Source of the DNA: Arthrobacter sp. PvP023
GTDB lineage: Bacteria; Actinomycetota; Actinomycetes; Actinomycetales; Micrococcaceae
DNA: 64,000 bases
Direction: 5' to 3'
Assembly (NCBI RefSeq): GCF_017832975.1
Contig: NZ_JAFIBI010000001.1
Location: 248,001-312,000 of the forward strand
The notes below the pieces were generated by a model. That model worked only from the letters and a program-made list of their open reading frames with translations, had not been told where the DNA came from and did no database searches. This document shows, in pieces, positions 16,710 through 25,657 of the stretch (positions within the stretch are counted from its first letter, which is position 1; each line of letters begins with the position of its first letter). A program made the translations under genes and the position numbers.

Positions 16710-17594
16710 ATGTTCACTTTTGACCAGCTGGCAGGGTTCATTGCCGTCGCGGAAGAACTTCACTTCGGCCGGGCCGCAGAACGGCTCAACATGACCCAAC
16801 CGCCCCTGAGCCGCCAGATCCAGAAGCTTGAAAAGACCGTGGGCGCGGAGCTGCTGGAACGCGACAACCGGAAGGTCCGCCTGACGGCCGCGGGCAGGGC
16901 TTTCCTGGAGGAAGCCCGGCGGCTCATGGCACTGGCCGATCGTGCGCCCCTCACGGCACAACGAATCGCGTCCGGCAGCTCCGGCCTGATACGGATCGGC
17001 TTTACAGCGGCCAGCGGCTTCAGCATCCTGGGCCCGCTCCTGGAGAAGATTTCGGCAGGGCTGCCCGGCGTGGATATCGACCTGCAGGAACTCGTGACGG
17101 GTGAGCAGGTCGCCGGGCTGCAATCCGGCGAGCTCGACCTCGGCCTTGCCCGGCCTCCAATCAACAGGGACATTTTTGCTTCGCACGTGCTTCAACGCGA
17201 GACGATGGTGCTTGCTGCGCCGTCCGGGCACCCCCTGACGGAACTCAACCGGCCCGTCAGGGAGGACGACCTCAAGGACGTGCCCCTCATCATGCATTCA
17301 CCCGGCGAGGCCAGCTATTTCTACGACCTTGCGGTCAGGATGCTCCAAATCCAGCATGCCAACGTGGTTCACACGGTCAGCCAGATCCTCACTATGGTGT
17401 CCCTGGTTGCGGCGAAGCGCGGAGTAGCCCTGGTCCCCCGTTCCACTTCCCTTCTTGGCGTTCAGGGCGTCGACTTCGTGCCGCTGGAAGGCAGTGCGAA
17501 CTACCCGGTGGAGCTGCACGCCGTCTGGAACCGCAGTATCACCAACCCCGCCCTGTCCCAGACCCTGGCAGTCCTGGGGTACCAGGACGATTGA
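16710..17594 (+). CDS. LysR family transcriptional regulator
   Basis: A 294-residue LysR regulator. The HTH is FTFDQLAGFIAVAEELHFGR through AERLNMTQPPLSRQIQKLE, followed by the linker helix and an effector domain (LIRIGFTAASGFSILGPLLE, GLQSGELDLGLARPP, TMVSLVAAKRGVALVPRS). The effector region resembles the BenM/CatM side of the family. Its start is 2 nt after the tetR stop, so the two are probably co-transcribed. Its targets could be the putrescine genes or the galactarate genes that begin 153 nt downstream; the sequence does not decide. Confidence 0.9.
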   Translation: MFTFDQLAGFIAVAEELHFGRAAERLNMTQPPLSRQIQKLEKTVGAELLERDNRKVRLTAAGRAFLEEARRLMALADRAPLTAQRIASGSSGLIRIGFTAASGFSILGPLLEKISAGLPGVDIDLQELVTGEQVAGLQSGELDLGLARPPINRDIFASHVLQRETMVLAAPSGHPLTELNRPVREDDLKDVPLIMHSPGEASYFYDLAVRMLQIQHANVVHTVSQILTMVSLVAAKRGVALVPRSTSLLGVQGVDFVPLEGSANYPVELHAVWNRSITNPALSQTLAVLGYQDD

Positions 17595-17663
17595 GTCCGG
17601 CTGCCCCGGGACGGGTGGCCGGTAAGCGATACCTTGAAAGCATCAAAGGATACAAAAACAGCC

Positions 17664-17693
17664 TTGGACAGGCATCACACGGCTCCCTAGGCT
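17664..17693 (+). promoter_or_regulatory. Probable vegetative promoter of the galactarate genes
   Basis: TTGGAC (17664-17669) and TAGGCT (17688-17693) are 18 nt apart, a good match to high-GC actinobacterial housekeeping promoters. They lie 55 nt before the KDG dehydratase start. An imperfect inverted repeat, ACCTTG/CAAAGG, sits just upstream (about 17632-17650) and may be a regulator site. Confidence 0.55.
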
Positions 17694-17747
17694 GAAGGGT
17701 AAGACATCACCTGCCGCACCGCTGCGGCGCCGACATGGAGGACAATC

Positions 17748-18662
17748 GTGGCCAAACACTCACCCCAGGAACTCGCCAGTGTTCTCAAAGACGGGTTGCT
17801 CTCCTTCCCGGTGACCTCGTTCGATTCGCAGCTCCGGTTCGACGAGGAAAACTACCGCAAGCACCTTGCCTGGCAGGCCAGCTACCCGGTGGCCGGGCTC
17901 TTCGCCGCCGGCGGCACGGGCGAAGGCTTCTCCCTCACGCCGGCTGAATCCGCCCGCGTTGTCCGCGCCGCCGTCGAAGAAGTCGGCAGCATAGTCCCCG
18001 TCCTGGCGTCAGCCGGCGGTTCCACGGCCCAGGCCATCGAAAACGCCCAGGCCGCCGAAGCGGCTGGTGCGGAGGGCATCCTGCTGCTGCCGCCGTACCT
18101 GACGGAAGCGGACCAGGCCGGCCTGATCGAGCACGTCAGCGCCGTCTGCAGTTCCACCTCGCTCGGCGTCATCATCTACAACCGTGCCAACGCGATCTAT
18201 AAGGACACCACCGTGGCCGCCCTGGCCGACCGCCACGAGAACCTCATCGGCTTCAAGGACGGCGTGGGCGACCTCGAACACGACGCCCGCGTTTACGCCA
18301 AGCTCGGCGACCGCCTCTTCTATCTCGGCGGCCTCCCGACGGCCGAGACCTTCGCGCTGCCGCTGCTGCAGCTGGGCATGAGCACCTACTCCAGCGCCAT
18401 GTACAACTTCGTCCCGCAGTTCGCCCTGGACTTCTACCAGGACGTGCGCAACCACGACCGCGTGGCCGTCAACAAGAAGCTCAACGACTTCGTCATTCCT
18501 TACCTGGATATCCGCGACCGGGTCAAGGGATACTCCGTTTCCATCGTCAAGGGCGGACTGGACGCCATCGGGCGCTCTGCCGGCGGCGTCCGTCCCCCGC
18601 TGCAGAACCTGGCTCCGCAAGACCTGGCAGACCTCAAAGCGCTCATCGCCACCGTCTCCTGA
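17748..18662 (+). CDS. kdgD: 5-dehydro-4-deoxyglucarate dehydratase (KDG dehydratase)
   Basis: A 304-residue class I aldolase-fold dehydratase of the DapA/NAL family. It converts 5-keto-4-deoxy-glucarate to 2,5-dioxopentanoate with loss of CO2 and water. The Schiff-base lysine is K170 in IGFKDGVGD, the conserved Tyr is Y144 in IIYNRAN, and the substrate loop GGTGEG is at 55-60. The sequence [10 protein letters not shown] and the length are typical of KdgD. GTG start with GGAGG 9 nt upstream. The next gene encodes the enzyme for the following step, and the galactarate dehydratase for the preceding step is 2.6 kb downstream. Confidence 0.94.
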   Translation: MAKHSPQELASVLKDGLLSFPVTSFDSQLRFDEENYRKHLAWQASYPVAGLFAAGGTGEGFSLTPAESARVVRAAVEEVGSIVPVLASAGGSTAQAIENAQAAEAAGAEGILLLPPYLTEADQAGLIEHVSAVCSSTSLGVIIYNRANAIYKDTTVAALADRHENLIGFKDGVGDLEHDARVYAKLGDRLFYLGGLPTAETFALPLLQLGMSTYSSAMYNFVPQFALDFYQDVRNHDRVAVNKKLNDFVIPYLDIRDRVKGYSVSIVKGGLDAIGRSAGGVRPPLQNLAPQDLADLKALIATVS

Positions 18663-18688
18663 TCCACTGTCTCCTAGGAGTAACCACC

Positions 18689-20269
18689 ATGACACTCACC
18701 GGACATTCCCTGATCGCCGGGCAGGCCGTCGCTGGCGAAGGCAAGACTGCCTTTGGCTTCAACCCCGCCAGCAACGAACAGCTTGACCCCGCCTACACCC
18801 TGCTTACCGAGGACCAGCTCAAGGCAGCCACCGCCGCGGCCGCCGACGCCTACCCGTCCTTCAGCACCCTCGATCCCGAGACGCACGCCGGCTTCCTGGA
18901 AGCCATTGCGGACAACATCGAGGCCATCGGTGACGAACTGATCATCCGGGCAGGCCAGGAGACCGGCCTGCCCGCGGCCCGGCTGCAGGGCGAACGCGCC
19001 CGCACCACCGGCCAGCTCCGCCTGTTCGCCACGGTGGTCAGGCAGGGCGATTTCCGCGGCGTCCGCATCGATCCGGCTTTGCCGGAGCGCACGCCGCTCC
19101 CCCGCGCCGACATCCGCCAGCGCCAGATTCCGCTGGGACCGGTGGCCGTCTTCGGCGCCAGCAACTTCCCGCTGGCCTTTTCGACGGCGGGAGGAGACAC
19201 CGCCTCGGCTCTCGCCGCGGGGTGTCCGGTGGTCTTCAAGGCCCACAACGCCCACCCGGGCACGGGCGAACTCGTCGGCCAGGCCATCGTGAAGGCCGTT
19301 GGCGACTCAGGTCTGCACCCGGGCGTCTTCTCGCTCATCTACGGCCCCGGCAGCAGCATCGGCCAAGCCCTCGTGGCGGACCCTGCCATCAAGGCCGTGG
19401 GCTTCACCGGCTCGCAAAGCGCCGGCATCGCCCTGATGCGCACCGCGGCGGCACGGCCCGAGCCCATCCCGGTCTATGCGGAAATGTCTTCGCTCAACCC
19501 GGTCTTCGTCTTCCCCGGCGCCCTCAAGGGTGATGTCGACGCACTCGCCCGGCAGTACGTCGCGGCCGTCACCGGAAGTTCAGGGCAGCTCTGCACATCC
19601 CCCGGCCTGCTGTTCGCCCCGGCCGGCGAGGCAGGCGACAAACTGGCTGCCGCCGTCGGACGCGCAGTCTCCGCCTGTGCCGGCCAGACCATGCTGACCG
19701 CCGGCATCGCCGGTTCCTGGAACGACGGCGCCGAGGCGCTCGGCGCCGCCCCCAACGTGACCGTCGTCGGCCAGGGCACCCCCGGTCCCACCGAGAACGC
19801 GCCGGCGCCCACCATCTTCGGCACAGGCATCGCGGACTTCGTCGGCAACCAGGTACTGCACGCCGAGATCTTCGGCGCTGCCAGCCTGGTGATCCGCTAC
19901 TCCACCGCCGAGGAATTGATCCAGGCGGCCAACCGGATCGAGGGCCAGCTCACCGCTTCCCTGCAGCTCACCGAGGAGGACTACCCGACGGCGGCGCAAC
20001 TGCTGCCCGCCCTCGAACAGAAGGTGGGGCGGATCATCGTCAACGGCTGGCCCACCGGCGTTGAAGTGGGACATGCCATGGTCCACGGCGGCCCCTTCCC
20101 CGCGACGTCGGACACCCGCACGACGTCGGTGGGCACCCTGGCCATCAACCGCTTCCTGCGGCCGGTCGCGTACCAGAACCTGCCCCAGGAACTGCTCCCC
20201 GCTCCGTTGCAGGATGCGAACCCGTGGCACCTTAACCGCCGGATCGACGGCACCACCGCCGTCGTATAG
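18689..20269 (+). CDS. 2,5-dioxovalerate (alpha-ketoglutarate semialdehyde) dehydrogenase
   Basis: A 526-residue aldehyde dehydrogenase. It oxidises 2,5-dioxopentanoate to 2-oxoglutarate, the last step of hexarate catabolism. The catalytic Cys lies in GSSGQLCTSPGL, the NAD-binding segment in VFGASNFPLAFS and AVGFTGSQSAG. The general-base motif reads EMSSLNPVFVF instead of ELGGK, as is usual for the long KGSADH type. Its neighbour kdgD makes its substrate. AGGAG lies 7 nt before the ATG; the gap from kdgD is 26 nt, so co-transcription is likely. Confidence 0.93.
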   Translation: MTLTGHSLIAGQAVAGEGKTAFGFNPASNEQLDPAYTLLTEDQLKAATAAAADAYPSFSTLDPETHAGFLEAIADNIEAIGDELIIRAGQETGLPAARLQGERARTTGQLRLFATVVRQGDFRGVRIDPALPERTPLPRADIRQRQIPLGPVAVFGASNFPLAFSTAGGDTASALAAGCPVVFKAHNAHPGTGELVGQAIVKAVGDSGLHPGVFSLIYGPGSSIGQALVADPAIKAVGFTGSQSAGIALMRTAAARPEPIPVYAEMSSLNPVFVFPGALKGDVDALARQYVAAVTGSSGQLCTSPGLLFAPAGEAGDKLAAAVGRAVSACAGQTMLTAGIAGSWNDGAEALGAAPNVTVVGQGTPGPTENAPAPTIFGTGIADFVGNQVLHAEIFGAASLVIRYSTAEELIQAANRIEGQLTASLQLTEEDYPTAAQLLPALEQKVGRIIVNGWPTGVEVGHAMVHGGPFPATSDTRTTSVGTLAINRFLRPVAYQNLPQELLPAPLQDANPWHLNRRIDGTTAVV

Positions 20270-20281
20270 AAGGGCACACTT

Positions 20282-21202
20282 TTGGGCGGCGTTGTCTCTG
20301 GCGTATTGATCGTCACTGCCGTTATTGCCGTGGGCTATTTCGCCGCCCGCTTTCGGATCCTGGGACCGGAAGTCCAGGGTGCGCTCACCCGAACCGCCTA
20401 TTACGTCACCAACCCGGCACTGCTGTTCACCGTGGTGGCCGGCAGCGATATCCGGGCGGCCCTCGGAACGGACGCCCCGCTGGCGCTGCTCTCGGCAGCG
20501 ATAGTGGGGCTTCTCTATTGCCTGGCAAGTTTCCTGTTTTTCCGCCGGCCCGCGGCGGAAACGGCAGTGGGTGCCATGGCCAGCAGCTATGCCAATGCGA
20601 ACAACATCGGCATTCCGGTGTCGCTCTATGCCGTCGGAACCGCGCAGCACGTGGCGCCCGTGCTCCTGGTGCAGATTCTGGTGATGGCGCCGTTCTATCT
20701 CACGGTGCTGGGCCTGGTTTCCGGATCCAAAATCTCCTGGAAGAAGCTTCTCCTTCAGCCCTTCGCCAACCCGATGATCATCGCCTCAGGACTGGGTGCA
20801 GCGGTGGCCCTGACGGGCTGGAGCGCCCCGGACCTCCTGCAGAAACCCATCGACATGCTGGCCGGAGGGGCGGTGCCGATGGTGCTGCTGGCCTTCGGGC
20901 TGTCACTCGCCGGCCGGGCCCCGCTGCAAAAAGACGATGGCCGCATCGAGACCCTCGTGGCCACGTTCCTGAAGATCGCCGGAATGCCGCTCATCGTGTG
21001 GGTCCTTGGCCGCTTTGTCTTCGGCCTGGAGGGGCAGCACCTGCTGGCCAGCGTCATCATGGCCGCACTCCCCACCGCCCAGAACGTGTTCCTCTTCGCC
21101 TCCCCCTACGGTCGCGGCATGACCGTGGCGCGTGACGTGATCCTCTGCACCACCTTGCTGAGCATCGGTGCGCTGCTCGTGGTCGCGTGGCTGGTGGGCT
21201 AG
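20282..21202 (+). CDS. AEC family (auxin efflux carrier-like) transporter
   Basis: A 306-residue membrane protein with about ten hydrophobic helices, split by the polar linker SLAGRAPLQKDDGRIETLVA. The N-terminal half has RTAYYVTNPALLFTVVAGSD and ASSYANANNIGIPVSLYAVG; the latter is the AEC/BASS-like discontinuous helix motif. The TTG at 20282 is the start: GAAGGG lies 6-8 nt upstream, and it follows the dehydrogenase stop by 12 nt. AEC members carry dicarboxylates and other organic acids. Galactarate or a pathway acid is the likely cargo; hexarate uptake is more often by MFS, so this is an inference. Confidence 0.82.
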   Translation: MGGVVSGVLIVTAVIAVGYFAARFRILGPEVQGALTRTAYYVTNPALLFTVVAGSDIRAALGTDAPLALLSAAIVGLLYCLASFLFFRRPAAETAVGAMASSYANANNIGIPVSLYAVGTAQHVAPVLLVQILVMAPFYLTVLGLVSGSKISWKKLLLQPFANPMIIASGLGAAVALTGWSAPDLLQKPIDMLAGGAVPMVLLAFGLSLAGRAPLQKDDGRIETLVATFLKIAGMPLIVWVLGRFVFGLEGQHLLASVIMAALPTAQNVFLFASPYGRGMTVARDVILCTTLLSIGALLVVAWLVG

Positions 21203-21234
21203 GCACGCCAATCACCGTCGGCTTCCCTAATTGT

Positions 21235-21249
21235 ACTTGTAATACAAGT
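21235..21249. promoter_or_regulatory. FadR/GntR-type operator before the galactarate dehydratase
   Basis: ACTTGT-AAT-ACAAGT is a perfect 15-bp palindrome. Its core TTGTAATACAA (21237-21247) fits the FadR-subfamily consensus TNGTNNNACNA exactly. It sits 63 nt before the dehydratase start and overlaps an AT-rich stretch (TTGATAACTTATAG) that could hold the promoter. A FadR-type gene lies directly after the dehydratase, so autoregulated local control is likely. Confidence 0.8.
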
Positions 21250-21311
21250 TGATAACTTATAGCATAAGAAGTGCGGGCGATGATGCCCCTTTCCGATTCC
21301 GAGGAGCAGCC

Positions 21312-22439
21312 ATGAGCACCGTAGATCTCATTCGCCATGTGAAACTTTCCACCGCCAGGCTTCCCCTCGCCGTGCCGATCAGCGATGCCAAAGTATTCAC
21401 CGGCCGCCAGAAGCCCATGACCGAAGTGGTGTTCCTGTTCGCTGAAATCACCACCGAGCAGGGCCACAGCGGCATCGGCTTCAGCTACTCCAAGCGCGCA
21501 GGCGGACCGGCCCAATACGCGCATGCCAAGGAGGTGGCCGAAGGAATCATTGGTGAGGACCCCAACGACATCGGCAAGATCTACACGAAGCTGCTCTGGG
21601 CCGGCGCCTCCGTGGGCCGCTCGGGCGTGGCCACCCAGGCGCTGGCCGCCATCGACATCGCGCTCTACGACCTCAAGGCCAAGCGCGCCGGGCTTCCCCT
21701 GGCCAAGCTCCTGGGCTCATACCGCGACTCGGTCCAGACCTACAACACGTCCGGCGGCTTCCTGAATGCCTCCCTGGATGAGGTCAAGGCCCGCGCCACC
21801 CGGTCCATCGATGAGGGAATCGGCGGCATCAAGATCAAGGTGGGCCTCCCCGACAGCAAGGAGGACTTGCGCCGCGTGGCCGGAATCCGCGAACACATCG
21901 GTTGGGACGTGCCGCTTATGGTGGACGCCAACCAGCAGTGGGACCGCGCCACCGCCCTGCGGATGGGCCGGCAGCTGGAGGAGTTCAACCTCATCTGGAT
22001 CGAAGAGCCGCTGGACGCCTACGACTTCGAGGGCCACGCCCACCTGGCCAACGTCCTGGACACCCCCATCGCCACCGGTGAAATGCTGGCCTCCGTGGCT
22101 GAGCACAAGGGCCTGATCAACGCCAACGGCTGCGACATCATCCAGCCTGATGCGCCGCGCGTCGGCGGCATCACCCAATTCCTGCGGCTGGCTGCACTGG
22201 CGGACGAGCGGGGCCTGGGCCTCGCACCGCACTTCGCCATGGAAATCCACCTGCACCTCGCGGCCGCCTACCCCCGCGAACCGTGGGTGGAGCACTTCGA
22301 CTGGCTCGACCCGCTGTTCAACGAGCGCCTCGAAACCAAGAACGGCCGCATGCTGGTTCCGGACCGCCCGGGCCTTGGCGTGTCCCTCAGCGACCAGGCC
22401 CGCGCCTGGACCACCGAGTCCGTGGAGTTCGGCGCGTAA
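21312..22439 (+). CDS. L-talarate/galactarate dehydratase (enolase superfamily)
   Basis: A 375-residue mandelate racemase-group enzyme that dehydrates galactarate or L-talarate to 5-keto-4-deoxy-glucarate. The catalytic KxK (K174, K176), metal ligands D205, E231 and E257, and base H307 are each 21 residues earlier than in remembered Salmonella TalrD/GalrD, with no indels between. Segments such as SDAKVFTGRQKP, GFSYSKRAGG and YNTSGGF agree. ATG at 21312 with GAGGAG upstream. Placed between the transporter and the regulator, it supplies substrate for KdgD. D-glucarate as an alternative substrate is less likely. Confidence 0.92.
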   Translation: MSTVDLIRHVKLSTARLPLAVPISDAKVFTGRQKPMTEVVFLFAEITTEQGHSGIGFSYSKRAGGPAQYAHAKEVAEGIIGEDPNDIGKIYTKLLWAGASVGRSGVATQALAAIDIALYDLKAKRAGLPLAKLLGSYRDSVQTYNTSGGFLNASLDEVKARATRSIDEGIGGIKIKVGLPDSKEDLRRVAGIREHIGWDVPLMVDANQQWDRATALRMGRQLEEFNLIWIEEPLDAYDFEGHAHLANVLDTPIATGEMLASVAEHKGLINANGCDIIQPDAPRVGGITQFLRLAALADERGLGLAPHFAMEIHLHLAAAYPREPWVEHFDWLDPLFNERLETKNGRMLVPDRPGLGVSLSDQARAWTTESVEFGA

Positions 22440-22449
22440 CCTTGAACGC

Positions 22450-23142
22450 ATGAGCCGGAACCTGACCGCGGACCTCGCCGCCGACCTTCGCACGCGCATT
22501 GTTGACGGCGTCATCCAGCCCGGCGACAAGCTGCCCAGCGAAAACACGCTGATCGGCGAATTCGGCGTCAGCCGCACCGTGGTCCGGGCAGCCCTGACCC
22601 GGCTGCAGGCAGAGGGGCTGGTGGAAACCGAACGCGGGCGGGGAAGCTTCGCGCTGACCCCGCCCCCGGCCGGTGATCCGCAGGCCCCCGGCGGCCGGCC
22701 GGTGACCAGCCTGGAGGACCGGCTCCACCTGCTCGAGTTCCGGATGGGCGTCGAAGCGGAGGCTGCAGCCTTGGCCGCCCGCAACCGGACGGACCGGCAG
22801 CTGAGGGTAGTGCAGAAAGCGCTGGAGGACTTCACATCCAGCAGCGGCCACCCGGCGCATGCAATGAAATCCGACTACGAATTCCACAAGGCCATCGCCG
22901 CCGCGTCGGGAAACCCCTTCTACTCGGACTGCCTGGCATCACTGGGCCAGACCATGATCGCCATGCCCCGCACCCGGCTGATGACCGGCGACGAACACTA
23001 CGCCCGCGACCACTTCGACCAGGTGGTCCATGAGCATGAATCGATCTATGCGGCCATCGCGGAAGGCGACGTGCCGTCGTCGTCGGCTGCCATGCGCAGC
23101 CATCTGGCCAACTCGAGGCGGCGGCTCCGGGCCGGCCGCTAG
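22450..23142 (+). CDS. FadR-subfamily GntR regulator
   Basis: A 230-residue regulator. The N-terminal winged helix (LRTRIVDGVIQPGDKLPSEN, VSRTVVRAALTRLQAEGLVE) is followed by an all-helical FCD ligand domain with the metal-site motif DYEFHKAIAAASGN and a late HESIYAAIAEGD / HLANSRRR segment. The start is 10 nt after the dehydratase stop with a weak ribosome site, so coupling is likely. It probably binds the TTGTAATACAA operator 1.2 kb upstream and responds to a hexarate or pathway intermediate; both points are inferred. Confidence 0.92.
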   Translation: MSRNLTADLAADLRTRIVDGVIQPGDKLPSENTLIGEFGVSRTVVRAALTRLQAEGLVETERGRGSFALTPPPAGDPQAPGGRPVTSLEDRLHLLEFRMGVEAEAAALAARNRTDRQLRVVQKALEDFTSSSGHPAHAMKSDYEFHKAIAAASGNPFYSDCLASLGQTMIAMPRTRLMTGDEHYARDHFDQVVHEHESIYAAIAEGDVPSSSAAMRSHLANSRRRLRAGR

Positions 23143-23161
23143 GCCACTTCCCGCCGCCCGG

Positions 23162-23983
23162 TTATCCCGATCCCGATGGCGCCCGGCCGGACCTCCGCAG
23201 CATGGCCTCCTCGAGGAGCGCCACCACGGTGTACAGGATGATCGAAACGAGCGTGATCACCACCACCGATGCCCACACCTCGTTGTTCCTTGCCCGGGAC
23301 ACGGCGGAGATGATGGCGTAGCCGATTCCCTTGCCGGTGGCGAGCCACTCCGCCAGCAACGCGCCTGTGATCGCCCCCGGAATGGAGACCTTCACTGCCG
23401 TGAAGAACGCCGGCAGGGACGAGGGCAGCGCAACCTTCAACAGTGCAGTCCAGCGTGAGCCGCCGTAGACATCGATCACTTCGATCATGGCCGGGGACGC
23501 CGAGCGAAGCCCGAACACAATCGTCACCAGCGCGGGGAACAGCACCACGATGCCGCCGATGGCAGCAACCGCCGGTTCCTGGCGGCCGAAAATCAGGATG
23601 ATGATGGGCGCCAGCGCCACGAGCGGAACCGAGCGCAGCAGCATGGCAACCGGCATCAGGGCGTTCTCCACACCACGGAACAACACAAACACACCGGCAA
23701 TCACAACCGCTCCCACCATTCCCGCGGCGAAGCCCAGGAATGCGTCCACCATGGTTTGGCCGAGGTTTTGCAGGATTGCCTGCCGGTTGGCCTCCGCTGC
23801 CGGAACCGAGAACAGGAAGTTGAAAACGTCCAGCGGTCCTTTGCCAACGAACGGCGAGATGTTGAAAACCCTCAGCAGTGCAACCCACAGCAGCAACACC
23901 ACCGCGAGGGAAACCAGCAGGCCGACGACCGCGCGCCACGCGCCCTTCAGTGCGGCCAGGCCGGCCGCCGATCCCGGTGTCAT
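23162..23983 (-). CDS. ABC transporter permease (second permease)
   Basis: A 273-residue BPD-type permease of the SsuC/TauC/ThiX family with about six helices. The EAA loop reads YGGSRWTALLKVALPSSLP and is followed by SIPGAITGALLAEWLATGKG. The ATG at 23983 overlaps the stop of the first permease (ATGA, 23980-23983), so translation is coupled. It is the last gene of the four-gene importer and converges on the FadR-type gene with 19 nt between. It differs clearly from the first permease, so the pair probably forms a heterodimer. Confidence 0.9.
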   Translation of the reverse strand: MTPGSAAGLAALKGAWRAVVGLLVSLAVVLLLWVALLRVFNISPFVGKGPLDVFNFLFSVPAAEANRQAILQNLGQTMVDAFLGFAAGMVGAVVIAGVFVLFRGVENALMPVAMLLRSVPLVALAPIIILIFGRQEPAVAAIGGIVVLFPALVTIVFGLRSASPAMIEVIDVYGGSRWTALLKVALPSSLPAFFTAVKVSIPGAITGALLAEWLATGKGIGYAIISAVSRARNNEVWASVVVITLVSIILYTVVALLEEAMLRRSGRAPSGSG

Positions 23984-24822
23984 CCTGCCGCCCGGCGCCC
24001 GGAGGACCACGGCGTCACGAATCGAGCCAGCAGCGCAAACACGCCATAGCCGGCACCGGCAAGCAACCCCGCCACCAGGGCAACTCCCCACGCCCTGGCA
24101 ATTTCGAGGTTCTGTTGCGCGTTGACCAGCGCCGGGCCGATCCCGCGGTCCACGCCTCCCACATATTCGCCCAGGACGGCTCCCAGGACGGCGGCCGGAA
24201 CGGCGATCTTCAATGCGTTCAGGATTCCCGGCAGGGCGGAGATGAGCTGTACCTTGACCAGCTGCTTCAGCCGTCCTCCGCCGTAGACGGCGACGAGATC
24301 CAGGCTTGCCCGGTCCGCGCTCTTGAGCGCGGCCAGCGCGCCCACCACAGTGGTGAAGAAGACCGAGATGCCCGCCAGCAGGACGGCCGTGCCTGAGGAT
24401 TCCCCCCGTGCGGGCGAGCCGATGACGATGAAGGCCAGCGGACCGATGGCAACGATGGGCAGGCAATAGCTGATCACTGCCAGTTGGGTGACCAGCCGTT
24501 CAAGGGAGGGAAACACCAGGACAGTCGCGGACAGCAGCAGCGCGGCTGCGTTCCCCCACAGGTACCCCGCAGAAGCTTCCGCCATCGTCACGGCAAGGTT
24601 GGGCCAGTAAAACCCGACGCCGTCACTCGCCAGCTGTCCCAGAACTTCCGGGGGCGTCGGCACGGCGCCGCCGGATCCGTCCGTGCTGGCGCCCACTCCG
24701 GAAAGCACCGTCGCGGCCGCCAGCCACCAGAGCGCGACCGTGGCCGCCACGCCGATCCCGGCCGCAGCCCACGGCGGCAGCGGCCGGGCCGCCGTCGTAC
24801 TTAACAGAAAAGACCGCGTCAC
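23980..24822 (-). CDS. ABC transporter permease (first permease)
   Basis: A 280-residue membrane protein of the same BPD family, with an N-terminal helix ([20 protein letters not shown]), a Thr/Gly-rich external loop ([15 protein letters not shown]), and the EAA loop [20 protein letters not shown] followed by [20 protein letters not shown]. It overlaps the ATPase stop by 4 nt (24819-24822). Together with the second permease it would form the transmembrane channel for the NMT1/THI5-like binding protein. Confidence 0.9.
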   Translation of the reverse strand: MTRSFLLSTTAARPLPPWAAAGIGVAATVALWWLAAATVLSGVGASTDGSGGAVPTPPEVLGQLASDGVGFYWPNLAVTMAEASAGYLWGNAAALLLSATVLVFPSLERLVTQLAVISYCLPIVAIGPLAFIVIGSPARGESSGTAVLLAGISVFFTTVVGALAALKSADRASLDLVAVYGGGRLKQLVKVQLISALPGILNALKIAVPAAVLGAVLGEYVGGVDRGIGPALVNAQQNLEIARAWGVALVAGLLAGAGYGVFALLARFVTPWSSGRRAAG

Positions 24823-25652
24823 GGTGACTCCTCTTCCTCAGGGGGCGCACCGGCGTCGCCGAACAGAAGTTCGGAGGCCCGGTCGCACAGCGCATGGAAC
24901 TCCGGCGTCCGCATCATTTCCGGCGTCCGCGGCCGCGGCAGGTCCACGGTGATGATCTCCTTGATCCGGCCCGGACGGGCGCTCATCACAGCCACCACAT
25001 CGGAGAGGAACATGGCCTCCGCGATGCCGTGGGTGACCATCAGGGTTGTGGCGGGCTTTTCCGTCCAGATCCTCAGCAGTTCCAGGTTCAGCCGTTGCCG
25101 GGTCATGTCGTCCAGCGCCCCGAACGGCTCATCGAGCAGCAGCACCGACGGCTTGAGCGCCAGGGCACGTGCAATGGACACCCGCTGGCGCATGCCGCCG
25201 GACAGCTGTGCCGGCTTGGCCTTTTCAAAACCCTTCAGCCCGATCAGCTCCACCAGGTCGTCCACCATGGCGTGGTCAACCGGAAGGCCGGCCACCTCAA
25301 AGGGCAGCCGGATGTTGGACACCACGCTCCGCCAGGGCAACAGCGCGGGATCCTGGAAAGCGATCCCCAGCTCGTGCCGGGTCCGCAGCTCGGCCGGTGT
25401 GTGACCGTCCACCGTCACGTCTCCGGTGGTGGGGGTTTCGAGCCCGGCCAGGATCCGCAGGATGGTGGACTTGCCGCATCCTGAGGGTCCCAGCAAGGAG
25501 AGGAACGTCCCCTTGGAAGTCATCAGGTTGGCATCTTCCAGCGCCACCACGCTCTTCCTGCCCATCCGGAAGCTCTTGCCCAGGTTGCTGAGCGATATGC
25601 CGGTTCCGGAAAGCATTCCCCCGGCCACGGCTTCCGTGCTCACTTCAGTCAT
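24819..25652 (-). CDS. ABC transporter ATP-binding protein
   Basis: A 277-residue ATPase of the NitT/TauT type. Walker A is GPSGCGKST, the Q-loop is [11 protein letters not shown], the signature is LSGGMRQR, Walker B is VLLLDEPF with the D-loop GALDD, and the switch His is in MVTHGIAEA. An unconserved leader of about 15 residues precedes the fold. It is placed between the binding protein (5 nt away) and the first permease (4-nt overlap) and powers import. Confidence 0.94.
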   Translation of the reverse strand: MTEVSTEAVAGGMLSGTGISLSNLGKSFRMGRKSVVALEDANLMTSKGTFLSLLGPSGCGKSTILRILAGLETPTTGDVTVDGHTPAELRTRHELGIAFQDPALLPWRSVVSNIRLPFEVAGLPVDHAMVDDLVELIGLKGFEKAKPAQLSGGMRQRVSIARALALKPSVLLLDEPFGALDDMTRQRLNLELLRIWTEKPATTLMVTHGIAEAMFLSDVVAVMSARPGRIKEIITVDLPRPRTPEMMRTPEFHALCDRASELLFGDAGAPPEEEESP

Positions 25653-25657
25653 GCGTC

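Noticed and set aside
18689..20269. EMSSLNP in place of ELGGK as a sign of an inactive dehydrogenase
   Set aside because: The long ketoglutarate-semialdehyde dehydrogenase group normally differs here, and the catalytic Cys and Glu are present.
23139..24466. Longer or alternative frames over the second permease
   Set aside because: The conserved protein begins at the ATG at 23983, overlapping the first permease's stop; the sequence before it is the first permease in another frame.
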